From Candidatus Liptonbacteria bacterium (lineage in GTDB: Bacteria > Patescibacteriota > Minisyncoccia > UBA6257 > 2-01-FULL-56-20): DNA of 32,037 nt. Where the stretch lies: the NCBI GenBank assembly GCA_016204385.1, contig JACQKW010000009.1:1-32037 (forward strand), in the 5' to 3' direction. Made by a program: the position numbers and the translations under genes. Below, piece after piece: positions 1 through 8,041 of the stretch. Position 1 is the first letter of the stretch. Each line of letters starts with the position of its first letter. The notes under the pieces were generated by a model. The model was not told the DNA's origin. It was given only the letters and a program-made list of their open reading frames with translations, and made no database searches.

Positions 1-19
1 GAGAGATATTGTCTTTCTT

Positions 20-66
20 ACCCCTTCATCCGGTAGTAGAGCCGATGAAGGGGCGGATGAAGGGGT
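20..66. repeat. Mutually exclusive hairpins at the left edge
   Basis: A 14-bp perfect inverted repeat (TACCCCTTCATCCG at 20-33 and its complement at 53-66) encloses a third half-site, GATGAAGGGG, at 45-54, so the left arm can pair with either right arm. The rest of 1-116 shows no gene I can support. What lies further left is unknown. Confidence 0.6.
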
Positions 67-116
67 AATTAGGCCGAATTTTTGATAAAATAGGTTCGTA
101 CCGAGTTGTAGTCATT

Positions 117-228
117 CACCATAGATAGGACAAGGTCAGTTTCAGAAAAATTTTGATGGGCTTCCGCATAGGAAGCCCATTGATTTTGAGCCACGCCGCG
201 CGCTTCGCGCGATTTTAGTGTGAGGTTG
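117..228. repeat. Left copy of a 112-bp perfect inverted repeat bounding the element
   Basis: Read on the minus strand, these 112 bases are identical to 7779-7890 on the plus strand. Beyond 228 the similarity continues imperfectly to about 282, with roughly 10 extra bases in this copy. The outer edge (CACCA at 117-121) is the same pentanucleotide as the 3' end of the tRNA-Arg at the other end of the element. Sequence outside 117 shows no similarity to the tRNA. Confidence 0.95.
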
Positions 229-311
229 CGAAAAGACGAAGCCGAAGATTTTTTGGAAGAAGATTTTTTTGGAGGGGAGGTCGGTAACGCAAGATATAAC
301 CCTTGCCCCAC
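117..311 (-). pseudogene. Orphan C-terminal fragment of a serine recombinase
   Basis: The minus strand encodes the same tail as the intact recombinase at 6379-7974: NLTLKSREARGVAQNQ followed by WASYAEAHQNFSETDLVLSMV. Nothing of the resolvase, recombinase or zinc-ribbon domains lies upstream. The frame begins near 311 with unrelated residues and, beyond the repeat, runs into a different short tail than the intact gene. It is best read as a by-product of the inverted repeat, either a copied end or the alternative C-terminus used if the element inverts, and not as an expressed gene. Confidence 0.7.
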
Positions 312-332
312 CCTTCCCGTGCGCGGGTTATG

Positions 333-363
333 AAAACTTTGCCGATTTTCAGATCGGCAAGCT
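333..363 (-). terminator. Terminator of the leftward defence operon
   Basis: On the minus strand, TTGCCGAT and ATCGGCAA form an 8-bp stem around a CTGAAA loop, followed by a short T-rich stretch (AGTTTTC). It lies a few bases beyond the OLD-like gene stop at 368, where an operon terminator is expected. The T-run is weak. Confidence 0.6.
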
Positions 364-367
364 CCCC

Positions 368-2158
368 TTATTCAGAATCAATACTAATTTTTAGAGAATC
401 ACTAATCCATTTAATAAGACTATTCAAGGCATTAAAATCCTTCGCCTCTATTTTTGTGAGTTTGGAAAGTTCGTCTTCAAAATGCCGAGCTATATTTAAT
501 TTTGATATTTCTTCTATCCCCAAGCTATTGTCTTTTATATATTCTTCAAGTTTTTCCATCACGCCACTCTTTGCGGTTGAACTGAAGTCCTTGCTTGGCT
601 TACTACAAACCCCGTCATCTACAAGCTCCTGAATATATGCGTTTACGGCAAGATTAAAATATTTACGCGGGAGTAAATCTTCAATAGTTAATGCGTCACT
701 ATTAAAATCACTGACTTCTTTCACTTTGGCCGCTTCTGTAAATTTAACGATTCCGTTCTTTGCCCTCTTGCCGGATTTGTCCGAATCTACGAGGACAACA
801 TAAGGTCGTTCCTCCGACTTAACAATACGACACATTGAGGGAGTGTTCGGTGCTCCGCCGGAATCAATGATTGAGAGAATATTTAAATCGGCTTTGATAA
901 ATCTGTTTTCGTTAAATGTTTTCAGAAGTGTTAGAAGGTATAATCTATCGGATGGCCCTTCTACAACTAAGTTGTTATCCGCATAATAAAAACTATCGGC
1001 TAACATCATACCTAAGGAGGCACGCAAGGATTTCCAGTTGTGAATGTATGGCTTCACATCAACCTGTGTTCCTTTCTCTTTGTCTTTACTAACTACCCGC
1101 ACTCTAAAGTTATTTAGGCGATTTATCATAAAGGGCGAATGCGTCGTATAAATCATCTGGTTAAACTCGGAGAGATTTTCAAGGTATAATAGCAAATCCT
1201 TTTGACCTCGCGGATGAAGAAATATTCCCGGCTCGTCAATCAAGAAAATAAAATCTTTCAAGTCTCCATCGTGATACTCCTTAAATTTTAAGATAAAAGA
1301 TAAGAAGAATAGAAAACCCCTACTACGAGTAGAAACATCCCCGTATGTGTTGAAATCTTCAATGTCTATATTTAAAAAGTTTCCATCATTACTCAAACTC
1401 AACTTAATCTCAATGTCGTCCTCTTTACCCTGAATCCAAAGTTTCTTTAACTGTTTAGTAAGCTCCTTTGCTCCATTTAATCTAAGTTGGCGGGCAACTG
1501 CTGTGTCTTCAAATATAGCGGCCTCTTTTGTATTCAATCCTGCGAGCTTCATCAAGCCGTTAGTTACATCGTTTGTTTTACCTGTAATTTCGGCCTTTGG
1601 AATCCTATGATTTAAGCGGTCTTCAAAAGTATCAAAGTAAAAAATATTTTTTTCTAATTTCTCTTGAAGAAAATCAACGGCGGCTTGCTCTTGGTCATCG
1701 CCCAGTCCTTCGGGGCTAATAACTGTATAGTAATTTTCTTTTCCATCGTGATAACTTATCTCCAACTCAACCGTCTTCCCTATGCTTACCGGCTTTCGTT
1801 GTTCTGTCTTCTCTGCTGGAATTTCGTCAGCAGAAGCGACCTCCGTTTTTTGCGTTTGACTATCGTCTGTTTTTTCCGAAGCGGCCAACTTTTCATTTAA
1901 AGCCTTTATGTCTTCGTCGGTAAGTGTAAATTCGTAAATGACACTTGTCTCATCAACTTTGTCAGCAATAGGATTCTTAGAAATACGCTTATCCGATTCC
2001 AGTATGGGAGTGGTGAAATCTAATAATTGAATTGCTTTCAGTAAATTAGTTTTTCCGTGTTCGTTCGCTCCAACAACACTTGTGAGATTTTTATCCACAG
2101 GGAAATCTGCCTCCGCGACAGATTTGTAATTTTTGATTTTTACCCTGTTTAGCTTCAT
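368..2158 (-). CDS. OLD-family ATP-dependent nuclease (AAA ATPase + TOPRIM)
   Basis: A 596-aa SMC/ABC-like ATPase fused to a TOPRIM nuclease, the layout of OLD (overcoming lysogenization defect) proteins. Visible: Walker A GANEHGKT at residues 30-37; a long charged insert around 80-130; a signature-like STRSRGFLFFLSF at 276-288; Walker B FIFLIDEP at 303-310; an H-loop TTHSPFM at 338-344; then TOPRIM with VVEGPSD (acidic E400) and VDSD at 457-460. Known OLD proteins are nucleases, several acting against phages. It is the last gene of the leftward HTH-mod-res operon, 18 bases after res. Location next to a restriction system suggests antiviral defence; whether it works with Res/Mod or independently is unknown. 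The start ATG at 2158 gives the typical N-terminal MKLNRVKIKNYKS. Confidence 0.85.
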   Translation of the reverse strand: MKLNRVKIKNYKSVAEADFPVDKNLTSVVGANEHGKTNLLKAIQLLDFTTPILESDKRISKNPIADKVDETSVIYEFTLTDEDIKALNEKLAASEKTDDSQTQKTEVASADEIPAEKTEQRKPVSIGKTVELEISYHDGKENYYTVISPEGLGDDQEQAAVDFLQEKLEKNIFYFDTFEDRLNHRIPKAEITGKTNDVTNGLMKLAGLNTKEAAIFEDTAVARQLRLNGAKELTKQLKKLWIQGKEDDIEIKLSLSNDGNFLNIDIEDFNTYGDVSTRSRGFLFFLSFILKFKEYHDGDLKDFIFLIDEPGIFLHPRGQKDLLLYLENLSEFNQMIYTTHSPFMINRLNNFRVRVVSKDKEKGTQVDVKPYIHNWKSLRASLGMMLADSFYYADNNLVVEGPSDRLYLLTLLKTFNENRFIKADLNILSIIDSGGAPNTPSMCRIVKSEERPYVVLVDSDKSGKRAKNGIVKFTEAAKVKEVSDFNSDALTIEDLLPRKYFNLAVNAYIQELVDDGVCSKPSKDFSSTAKSGVMEKLEEYIKDNSLGIEEISKLNIARHFEDELSKLTKIEAKDFNALNSLIKWISDSLKISIDSE

Positions 2159-2176
2159 AAAGTCTTAATTGCTATA

Positions 2177-4450
2177 TCACAAAGCTCTTAGTTTCGTCAA
2201 AATTTCTTCCGTATTCCCTTTATGGACGAGGAAGAAGTGAGTTTTGCCTTTACCAAGCTCCTCCCATACTTTCCCAATCTCCACTTTGTAGGCGGTATCA
2301 TCGTTGCTTATCCGGTCTTCACCCTTCCATTCAAGGGCAACGATATTACCTTTTTTCGTCATAGCTACAAAGTCGGGATAGAACTTGCCGCGTCGCCAAC
2401 CTTGAATGTAGAACGGGTCTACCTTCTCGCGGTTTCGCACCCAAAAGTCTATGTTGTTCAACGCTCCGAGGTCAATTCGCTCTACAAAACCCCGTTCTTC
2501 GCCGTTTATCGCGTCCACCTTTTCGTAAAGGTTTTTGTTAAAGACTTTTGGCACGGGCGACTTTAAGGCGATAGTCGCCGGAAACGAATCAAACAGGCCG
2601 AGCTTAACTTCTCCATTCTTCAACAGGTCTTTGAAAACTTTTTGCGTATACGCTTCAAGTATTTCGTTGATGACGGCACTAAGGCGGTCGGCGAGTAAGT
2701 ATCTGTTCACCGACAGCTCGGCAAGTTTTCGTTTCTTTTTTATCTGCGTCTCAACGGCTTTTTGTATGAAGGCGGCCTTGTCGTCTTGATTAAGCATTGG
2801 GAAGCGGAGCTTTTTATCAAGCCACGACACCAACTCCTCTACGGAGTGATTGCCTTCAAGATATTGATACGGCAATGAAAGCTGTTTGCCTGTGAGCCAT
2901 TCGTCGTCTTCCGTTATGTCTATCGTTGCTTGCCCGTCAAAGTCGTAATGGATTTTGAAGTCAAAATCCGCGTTCTGCTTCACCAACTTGAAGTCCTCGC
3001 CCAAGAGGTCTTCAAACGATAGTTTATCTTTCCCGAACGCCATCATCGGCACTTTCAAATCTTTCTTGATTGCTTTCTTTGCTTCTAACGGGTCGGAGTA
3101 TCCGCTTTCTTCTGCGACGCTTACAAAGTCGCCCCTGCTGTATCCGTTGTCTTCAAGCCCCTTGATGACTTTGCTTGCCGCGTCGTTGAAATCCTCCGAA
3201 GAAGCAAACACATAACTGCGGTTCATCGCTTCGTCGTCCTTACGCTTCGCGTTCGGCATACGAAGCACGCGACCGATGATTTGCTCCACCGCAACTTTCG
3301 CTCCCAAGTTCGCTACGGAGATAAGCACATAAGCGAAGGCACAATCCCAACCTTCCGCCAGCGCGTTTACTGTGAGAATGTATCGCACTTCGCACTTCTT
3401 GGAGAACAAATCAATGCCTTCCAGTTCGTCCGCTTCGGAAGTCTTAATCTTGATTTGCTCCTCCGGTATCTTCGCTTCAAGAAGCATTTGTTTGAGTTGC
3501 TCTACTGTTATCGTCTGTTTAACTTTGCTTTTCGGTTGGGCTTGGAGCAGGGCGATGGGGCGGATGTATTCTCCCTTCAATTTTTTCGCCCGCTTTTCAA
3601 GCTCCTCTCGCTTTGTTATCCCGTCGGCGACTACCTGTTCCCATTGTCGGCGGTTCGCAAGAACAATCGGAATCTTTACCATTTCTTCAAGTTTCAATTC
3701 GGAAGCACTCGTATTTACGAGAACATTACTGCCGTCTCGCGGTGTAGCCGTAAACTCTATGATGAACGACGGCCGGAGGTCGGAGAGAAACTGAATGGAC
3801 AAGTCCGTTTGTGTATGATGGCCTTCGTCTATAACGATAAGCGGGTTATGCTTGCGAATGACATTCGCAAGAGAGTTTACGACCGTCTTTGCTTTATCCT
3901 TTTCAAGAGCCGAGTCGTCTTTCAGGTTTTGAAAATGCTCCATCAGCGACCCGTTCTCTTTGTAGACTTTGTATTTGTTTTGGATTTTTGCGTCCTTTCG
4001 GAAGGCGTCCAAACTCGCCACAATAATACAAAGGTTATTCCTTACATCTTCGGGCGTAATGGTAAGAGCTTCTTCATTTGAGAACACCTTGAACTTCGTA
4101 TCAAAAGAATCGTTCAGCATTTCGTAGTGAAAGTCCTTCAAGTCGCGAAACTTTTTGAGTGTTTGCGTCTTGATGGAATCGGACGGCACGAACCACATCA
4201 CAATACCCGTGTCCATTTTGTGTTGGAGAGCGGTAGACATTATCCGCTCAATCGCTTTACACCCTACAAGCGTCTTGCCGCCTCCGGTTGGTATGCGGAT
4301 ACACACAAAAGGCACATCGCCGAACCATTCAGCGTTATATTTTTCTTCGGCCAATTCATAAAACGCGAGTTTCGGCTTTTGCTTTTTGAGCAACGCCAAA
4401 AAATCGTCCAGTGTTTCTATCGCGTTTTCTTGGTATCGTTTCAGTTTCAT
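2177..4450 (-). CDS. res: Type III restriction enzyme Res subunit (SF2 helicase-nuclease)
   Basis: A 757-aa superfamily 2 helicase with a C-terminal nuclease. Motif I is PTGGGKT (54-60), motif II is DEGHH (208-212), motif III is FTATPR (233-238) and motif VI is QIIGRVLRMP (about 400). Near the C-terminus a PD-(D/E)xK-type site is visible: PDFVAM (from 692) with ALEWKG, i.e. D693, E707 and K709. Type III Res proteins work in complex with Mod, hydrolyse ATP and cut near unmodified recognition sites. At 757 residues it is shorter than EcoP15I-type Res. The start is one base after the mod stop, implying translational coupling. No frameshift or missing catalytic motif was seen. Confidence 0.9.
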   Translation of the reverse strand: MKLKRYQENAIETLDDFLALLKKQKPKLAFYELAEEKYNAEWFGDVPFVCIRIPTGGGKTLVGCKAIERIMSTALQHKMDTGIVMWFVPSDSIKTQTLKKFRDLKDFHYEMLNDSFDTKFKVFSNEEALTITPEDVRNNLCIIVASLDAFRKDAKIQNKYKVYKENGSLMEHFQNLKDDSALEKDKAKTVVNSLANVIRKHNPLIVIDEGHHTQTDLSIQFLSDLRPSFIIEFTATPRDGSNVLVNTSASELKLEEMVKIPIVLANRRQWEQVVADGITKREELEKRAKKLKGEYIRPIALLQAQPKSKVKQTITVEQLKQMLLEAKIPEEQIKIKTSEADELEGIDLFSKKCEVRYILTVNALAEGWDCAFAYVLISVANLGAKVAVEQIIGRVLRMPNAKRKDDEAMNRSYVFASSEDFNDAASKVIKGLEDNGYSRGDFVSVAEESGYSDPLEAKKAIKKDLKVPMMAFGKDKLSFEDLLGEDFKLVKQNADFDFKIHYDFDGQATIDITEDDEWLTGKQLSLPYQYLEGNHSVEELVSWLDKKLRFPMLNQDDKAAFIQKAVETQIKKKRKLAELSVNRYLLADRLSAVINEILEAYTQKVFKDLLKNGEVKLGLFDSFPATIALKSPVPKVFNKNLYEKVDAINGEERGFVERIDLGALNNIDFWVRNREKVDPFYIQGWRRGKFYPDFVAMTKKGNIVALEWKGEDRISNDDTAYKVEIGKVWEELGKGKTHFFLVHKGNTEEILTKLRAL

Positions 4451-4451
4451 A

Positions 4452-6092
4452 TTAGTAGACTTTTATTTCGTATGGAATTTGTTTGAAGACGACGCCCTTT
4501 TCTCTTAATTCGTCCTCATCTATCAAACAGCGATCCGCGTATACTACGGCGGGCTGTTTGATTTTCAGTTTAGTCAAAGCGGCACGGGTAAGGTCATTCT
4601 TTCCCTTGCCCTCGTAGAGCAGGTAGTATGCCGTGCCGCCGCTAACTCCCACAAGCGGTGATTTTATATTCTTCTTCTCCGCATTTGTTTGCGTTTCGGT
4701 GAAGTAAATATAAGTAGCGAGTTCCGTATACGAACATCGCTCGTTGATTTGTCCCTTCTCATTGAAAAGCGGCTTGGCGAGTTCGCAAAACTCAAAGCCA
4801 TCTTCATACCCATATTTCTTGATAGCTCTTTTTATGCGTTCAGCAGTGATATTCTTCGCAACTCTATCTTCCATCTCTACCATTATAAACTTCCTATTCC
4901 CTCCGTCTTTTTTATTTAAATCCAAAACCGCGTGTCCGGTTGTTCCCGACCCAGAAAAAGAATCAAGAATAATAGAGTTTCTTGTGTTGGATACAGCCCT
5001 TATCAAATACTGAATTAGCGAGATTGGTTTAGGGTAAGCGAACTCTGCTGACGCGCCAAATATACCTCTCAAATCTTTTTTAGCAACATCGTTTGAATAC
5101 TGGGAATCCGTTAAATCAAGCGTGCTTAGTTTCTTAGTGCGGCCAATAGGAATAATTTGGTATGAACCATTAACTTTCTCAATAACTACCTTATAGTAGG
5201 TTTTTGTGTAAATCCTCGGCTCGCCATTTTTACCTTTTTTAACAACAAGAAAGCCGTTCTTATGACCGAAGTTTACCAACTCCTTACTCCATCTCCACGC
5301 CCAATCAGAAGACCTGTGATTTCCAGCTTTTCGTGAGAGAAATTTATCTTTTCTACCTCCGGGGTAATATCGCTTTCCATCAAGCGTTAGTTCATAGTCT
5401 AAAGATTTGCTGTATGACAAGCTATCATAATCAAGAGTTTGTGATAACGCAAAAGAACCTCTTTCTTTGAAGAATTCGTCTTTGTATTTGTATGCCTTAT
5501 CATCAATCGCAAGCGAGGCAAAGACGACGGACTTCTTGTTTTTCGCGAAAACTAATACATAGTCGTTGTTTGCTGAAACAGCGTCAGTTGTCTTACCTGC
5601 TGACTTTGTTCTGCGAGGGAAACTAACAACGAAATTGCCAATTCCAAATATCTCATCCATCAAACTTCGCAAATTACAGTGTTCATTGTCGTCAATAGAA
5701 ATAAAGATTACTCCATTTTCTGTGAGCAAATCCCTTAGTAGTCTAAGTCGCGGATACATCATACAAAGCCACTTATCATGGCGAGTTAAATCTTCGCCTT
5801 CACGGCCAACAACTTTTTTAATCCATTCTTGAATTTTTGGAGAATTAACCTTGTCGTTGTAGACCCAACCTTCGTTGCCCGTGTTGTAGGGCGGGTCAAT
5901 ATAGATACATTTCACTTTGCCCTTATAGAACGGCATAAGTGCTTTGAGTGCTTCAAGATTGTCGCCGTGAATAACGAGGTTTTTTGATTCTTTGCCGACA
6001 GAAGCACTCGGCACTTTATGGAGCAATTTAAAAGGCACTTCTCTGTCGTGATTTACTACCGCGTCTTTTCCTATCCAATTAAGTGAAGCCAT
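4452..6092 (-). CDS. mod: Type III DNA methyltransferase Mod subunit (N6-adenine, beta class)
   Basis: A 546-aa DNA methyltransferase with the beta-class motif order: catalytic DPPYN at residues 66-70 comes first, and the AdoMet-binding FSGSGTT at 379-385 comes later. The order and the partner gene identify it as Mod of a type III system. The variable central region (about 170-345) would contain the target recognition domain, and no tract of short tandem repeats of the phase-variable type was seen there. It starts 2 bases after the stop of the small HTH gene and ends 1 base before res, so HTH, mod and res form one unit. Recognition sequence cannot be inferred. Confidence 0.9.
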   Translation of the reverse strand: MASLNWIGKDAVVNHDREVPFKLLHKVPSASVGKESKNLVIHGDNLEALKALMPFYKGKVKCIYIDPPYNTGNEGWVYNDKVNSPKIQEWIKKVVGREGEDLTRHDKWLCMMYPRLRLLRDLLTENGVIFISIDDNEHCNLRSLMDEIFGIGNFVVSFPRRTKSAGKTTDAVSANNDYVLVFAKNKKSVVFASLAIDDKAYKYKDEFFKERGSFALSQTLDYDSLSYSKSLDYELTLDGKRYYPGGRKDKFLSRKAGNHRSSDWAWRWSKELVNFGHKNGFLVVKKGKNGEPRIYTKTYYKVVIEKVNGSYQIIPIGRTKKLSTLDLTDSQYSNDVAKKDLRGIFGASAEFAYPKPISLIQYLIRAVSNTRNSIILDSFSGSGTTGHAVLDLNKKDGGNRKFIMVEMEDRVAKNITAERIKRAIKKYGYEDGFEFCELAKPLFNEKGQINERCSYTELATYIYFTETQTNAEKKNIKSPLVGVSGGTAYYLLYEGKGKNDLTRAALTKLKIKQPAVVYADRCLIDEDELREKGVVFKQIPYEIKVY

Positions 6093-6094
6093 AT

Positions 6095-6292
6095 TTATTT
6101 CGTTAAATCGTCAATGCTCACGCCCAACGCCTTTGCGATTTTTTGAGCCGTCTCAATAGTCGGGTTGGGGCTTTCGTCAGTTTCAATCTTGACGATAGTT
6201 TGAAGCGACAAATCGGCAAGTTTAGATAACTTGTCTTGAGAAATATCTTTCTCTTTGCGTAAGCGTTTTATGTTTTTGCCTATTGTGGACAT
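6095..6292 (-). CDS. Small XRE-family HTH regulator, controller (C) protein-like
   Basis: A 65-aa single-domain helix-turn-helix protein (MSTIGKNIKRLRKEKDISQ at the N-terminus; SLQTIVKIETDE around the recognition helix), nearly all HTH domain. Its size and position directly upstream of mod resemble C proteins that time restriction-modification gene expression. The start codon overlaps a perfect palindrome (6292-6306), and a -10-like TATATT lies just upstream on the same strand, so the transcript would have almost no leader. The protein probably represses or balances its own operon and perhaps the divergent recombinase. That role is inferred from layout; an antitoxin-like or generic XRE function cannot be excluded. 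Confidence 0.8.
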   Translation of the reverse strand: MSTIGKNIKRLRKEKDISQDKLSKLADLSLQTIVKIETDESPNPTIETAQKIAKALGVSIDDLTK

Positions 6293-6325
6293 ATTATACT
6301 ATAATATAAGTATTGTGCTATAATA
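6292..6325. promoter_or_regulatory. Divergent control region: palindromic operator and recombinase promoter
   Basis: TATTATA-C-TATAATA (6292-6306) is a perfect 7+1+7 palindrome touching the HTH start codon. Its right half, CTATAATA (6299-6306), recurs at 6318-6325, 19 bases away, about two helical turns. The second copy contains TATAAT (6319-6324) preceded by TG at 6316-6317, an extended -10 element for the rightward recombinase. Binding of the HTH protein at both boxes would affect both directions. No good -35 was seen on either side. Confidence 0.65.
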
Positions 6326-6378
6326 GCGTTATCACTTATACCGCAATATTAGCAAATAAAACGCCTTTCATCAATTCT

Positions 6379-7974
6379 ATGACTAACTATTTCCTTTACG
6401 CCCGCAAAAGCACCGATGTTGAAGACAAGCAAGTCCGGTCTATTGAGGACCAGCTTGCCGTCTTGCGGGCGTTAGCGAAAGAGCAGGGACTAAACATAGT
6501 TACGGAGTTTATTGAAAAGCAATCGGCAAAAATGCCCGGCCGCCCAATCTTCAACGAGATGATGGAACGGATACAGAAGGGTGAAGCGCAGGGCATTGTT
6601 TGTTGGAAACTTGACCGCTTGGCTCGCAATCCGGTGGACGGCGGGCAGATAAGTTGGCTCTTACAACGCGGCGGTATTTCGCATATCCAAACTCACGACC
6701 GGAGCTATAAGCCGACAGACAATATCTTGATGATGAGCGTGGAGTTCGGAATGGCTAACCAATACATTCTTGATTTAAGCGCGAATACCAAGCGCGGACT
6801 TCACGAAAAAGCGCGGCGCGGAGAGTTTCCAAGCGTCGCTCCAATCGGTTATCTCAATAACCCCCGAACCAAGAGAATTGATGTTGATAGAAAGAAAGCT
6901 CCGATTATACGGGCGGCGTATGAGCGATACGCCGAGAATAAATCTCGTTTGGAGGATATATCTATGTTTCTATACGAACGGGGCATACGGACTAAAAAAA
7001 TTAAGCGTTGGAATAGCAAAGGTGAGAAGCTAATCAAAAAAGATACGATAAAGGAAATTCTTACGAATACCTTTTACTACGGCGACTACCAATACGGCGG
7101 AGAAATATACCACGGCATACATACGCCGATTGTTTCAAAGCAGTTGTTTGACCGCGTTCAAGAAGTCATAAAACTACGCGGGAGAGGACAAAAAGCAATC
7201 AAAGACCCGCAAGTCCTTTGCGGACTTTTGAAATGCGGCGAGTGCGGTTGCGGTATTACCGCCGAAGCGATAACGAAACGGCAGAAAAACGGCAATGTCC
7301 ACCGCTATATTTATTATCGGTGTACCAAGAAGAAAGGGAGTTGCTCACAACCCTATATCCGAGAAGAAGAACTAAGCGGGCAGTTATCCAATCTGCTTGC
7401 CCGCTTTGTGCTTCCCAAAGAATACGCCAAAGCTATGTTGCTTATGGCCGACAAAGACGAGAAGGAAACCCAAAGCGTGGCGTCGGCGTCCGTCCAAGAA
7501 CTGCGGGCAAGGGTGGCCGAGATAGACGGCGGAGTGAGCCGTCTTACCGACCTCTATATTGAACAGGACATAGACCGCGACGCTTACCTTTTGAGGAAGC
7601 GTGCGCTTATGTCCGACCGGAAGACGACGGAAGAACAGGTTGCCCGTCTTGAACGGGACGCCACGAGTTGGCTCCAACCTATGAGAGAGTGGATAAACGA
7701 CGCCTCAATGCTTGAAGAAATACAAAAAAATTCCGACCTCCCCTCCAAAAAAATCTCCCTCCAAAAAATCTTCGGCTCCAACCTCACACTAAAATCGCGC
7801 GAAGCGCGCGGCGTGGCTCAAAATCAATGGGCTTCCTATGCGGAAGCCCATCAAAATTTTTCTGAAACTGACCTTGTCCTATCTATGGTGCCCCCGGAGG
7901 GATTCGAACCCCCAACGACTGCTTCGAAGGCAGTAGTGATATCCATTTCACCACGAGGGCGTCTCGATCGCTAA
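6379..7974 (+). CDS. Large serine recombinase (site-specific integrase)
   Basis: A 531-aa large serine recombinase. The catalytic serine is in YARKS (Ser11); GIVCWKLDRLARN is the classic resolvase-domain arginine motif. A recombinase domain follows, then a zinc ribbon (LKCGECGCG ... YYRCTKKKGSC), a coiled-coil segment, and a tail. It probably catalyses integration, excision or inversion of this element. ATG 6379 (MTNYFLYARKS) is preferred over the upstream in-frame 6313 because the resolvase fold starts there and the -10 element is at 6319. The last ~28 codons after LSMV read antisense into the tRNA-Arg gene (PPEGFEPPT), so the native C-terminus has been fused to the target site. The tail is duplicated in inverted orientation at 117-228. 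Confidence 0.92.
   Translation: MTNYFLYARKSTDVEDKQVRSIEDQLAVLRALAKEQGLNIVTEFIEKQSAKMPGRPIFNEMMERIQKGEAQGIVCWKLDRLARNPVDGGQISWLLQRGGISHIQTHDRSYKPTDNILMMSVEFGMANQYILDLSANTKRGLHEKARRGEFPSVAPIGYLNNPRTKRIDVDRKKAPIIRAAYERYAENKSRLEDISMFLYERGIRTKKIKRWNSKGEKLIKKDTIKEILTNTFYYGDYQYGGEIYHGIHTPIVSKQLFDRVQEVIKLRGRGQKAIKDPQVLCGLLKCGECGCGITAEAITKRQKNGNVHRYIYYRCTKKKGSCSQPYIREEELSGQLSNLLARFVLPKEYAKAMLLMADKDEKETQSVASASVQELRARVAEIDGGVSRLTDLYIEQDIDRDAYLLRKRALMSDRKTTEEQVARLERDATSWLQPMREWINDASMLEEIQKNSDLPSKKISLQKIFGSNLTLKSREARGVAQNQWASYAEAHQNFSETDLVLSMVPPEGFEPPTTASKAVVISISPRGRLDR
7779..7890. repeat. Right copy of the 112-bp perfect inverted repeat
   Basis: Identical, in reverse complement, to 117-228. It covers recombinase codons from NLTLKSREARG to LSMV and ends inside the tRNA 3' terminus (CCA complement at 7886-7888). 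Similarity extends imperfectly inward to about 7735. Lack of any difference over 112 bp implies recent duplication, gene conversion or active recombination. Confidence 0.95.
7889..7960 (-). tRNA. tRNA-Arg (anticodon TCG)
   Basis: A 72-nt cloverleaf on the minus strand. Acceptor GCCCTCG pairs with CGGGGGC (one G-U), D stem GTGA/TCAC, anticodon stem ACTGC/GCAGT with loop CTTCGAA giving anticodon TCG, a 4-nt variable loop, T arm GGGGG-TTCGAAT-CCCTC, discriminator A. CCA is encoded (7886-7888). It reads CGA codons. The 3' end is the edge of the integrated element, consistent with tRNA 3' ends serving as integration targets. The gene itself is intact. Confidence 0.95.
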
Positions 7975-8041
7975 GATTTTATCGCAACCCTCTTATTTGT
8001 CCAATGGAACGTGCCGCGCGAGTGTAGTAAAATGAATCGTG

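Noticed and set aside
80-121. Possible tRNA 3' half at the left end (GGTTCGTACC ... CACCA)
   Set aside because: The stem flanking the T-loop-like sequence does not pair and no acceptor partner exists.
2222-4486. Plus-strand frames opposite res (up to 266 codons)
   Set aside because: Shadows of the Res coding frame, with no promoter, ribosome binding site or recognisable motif.
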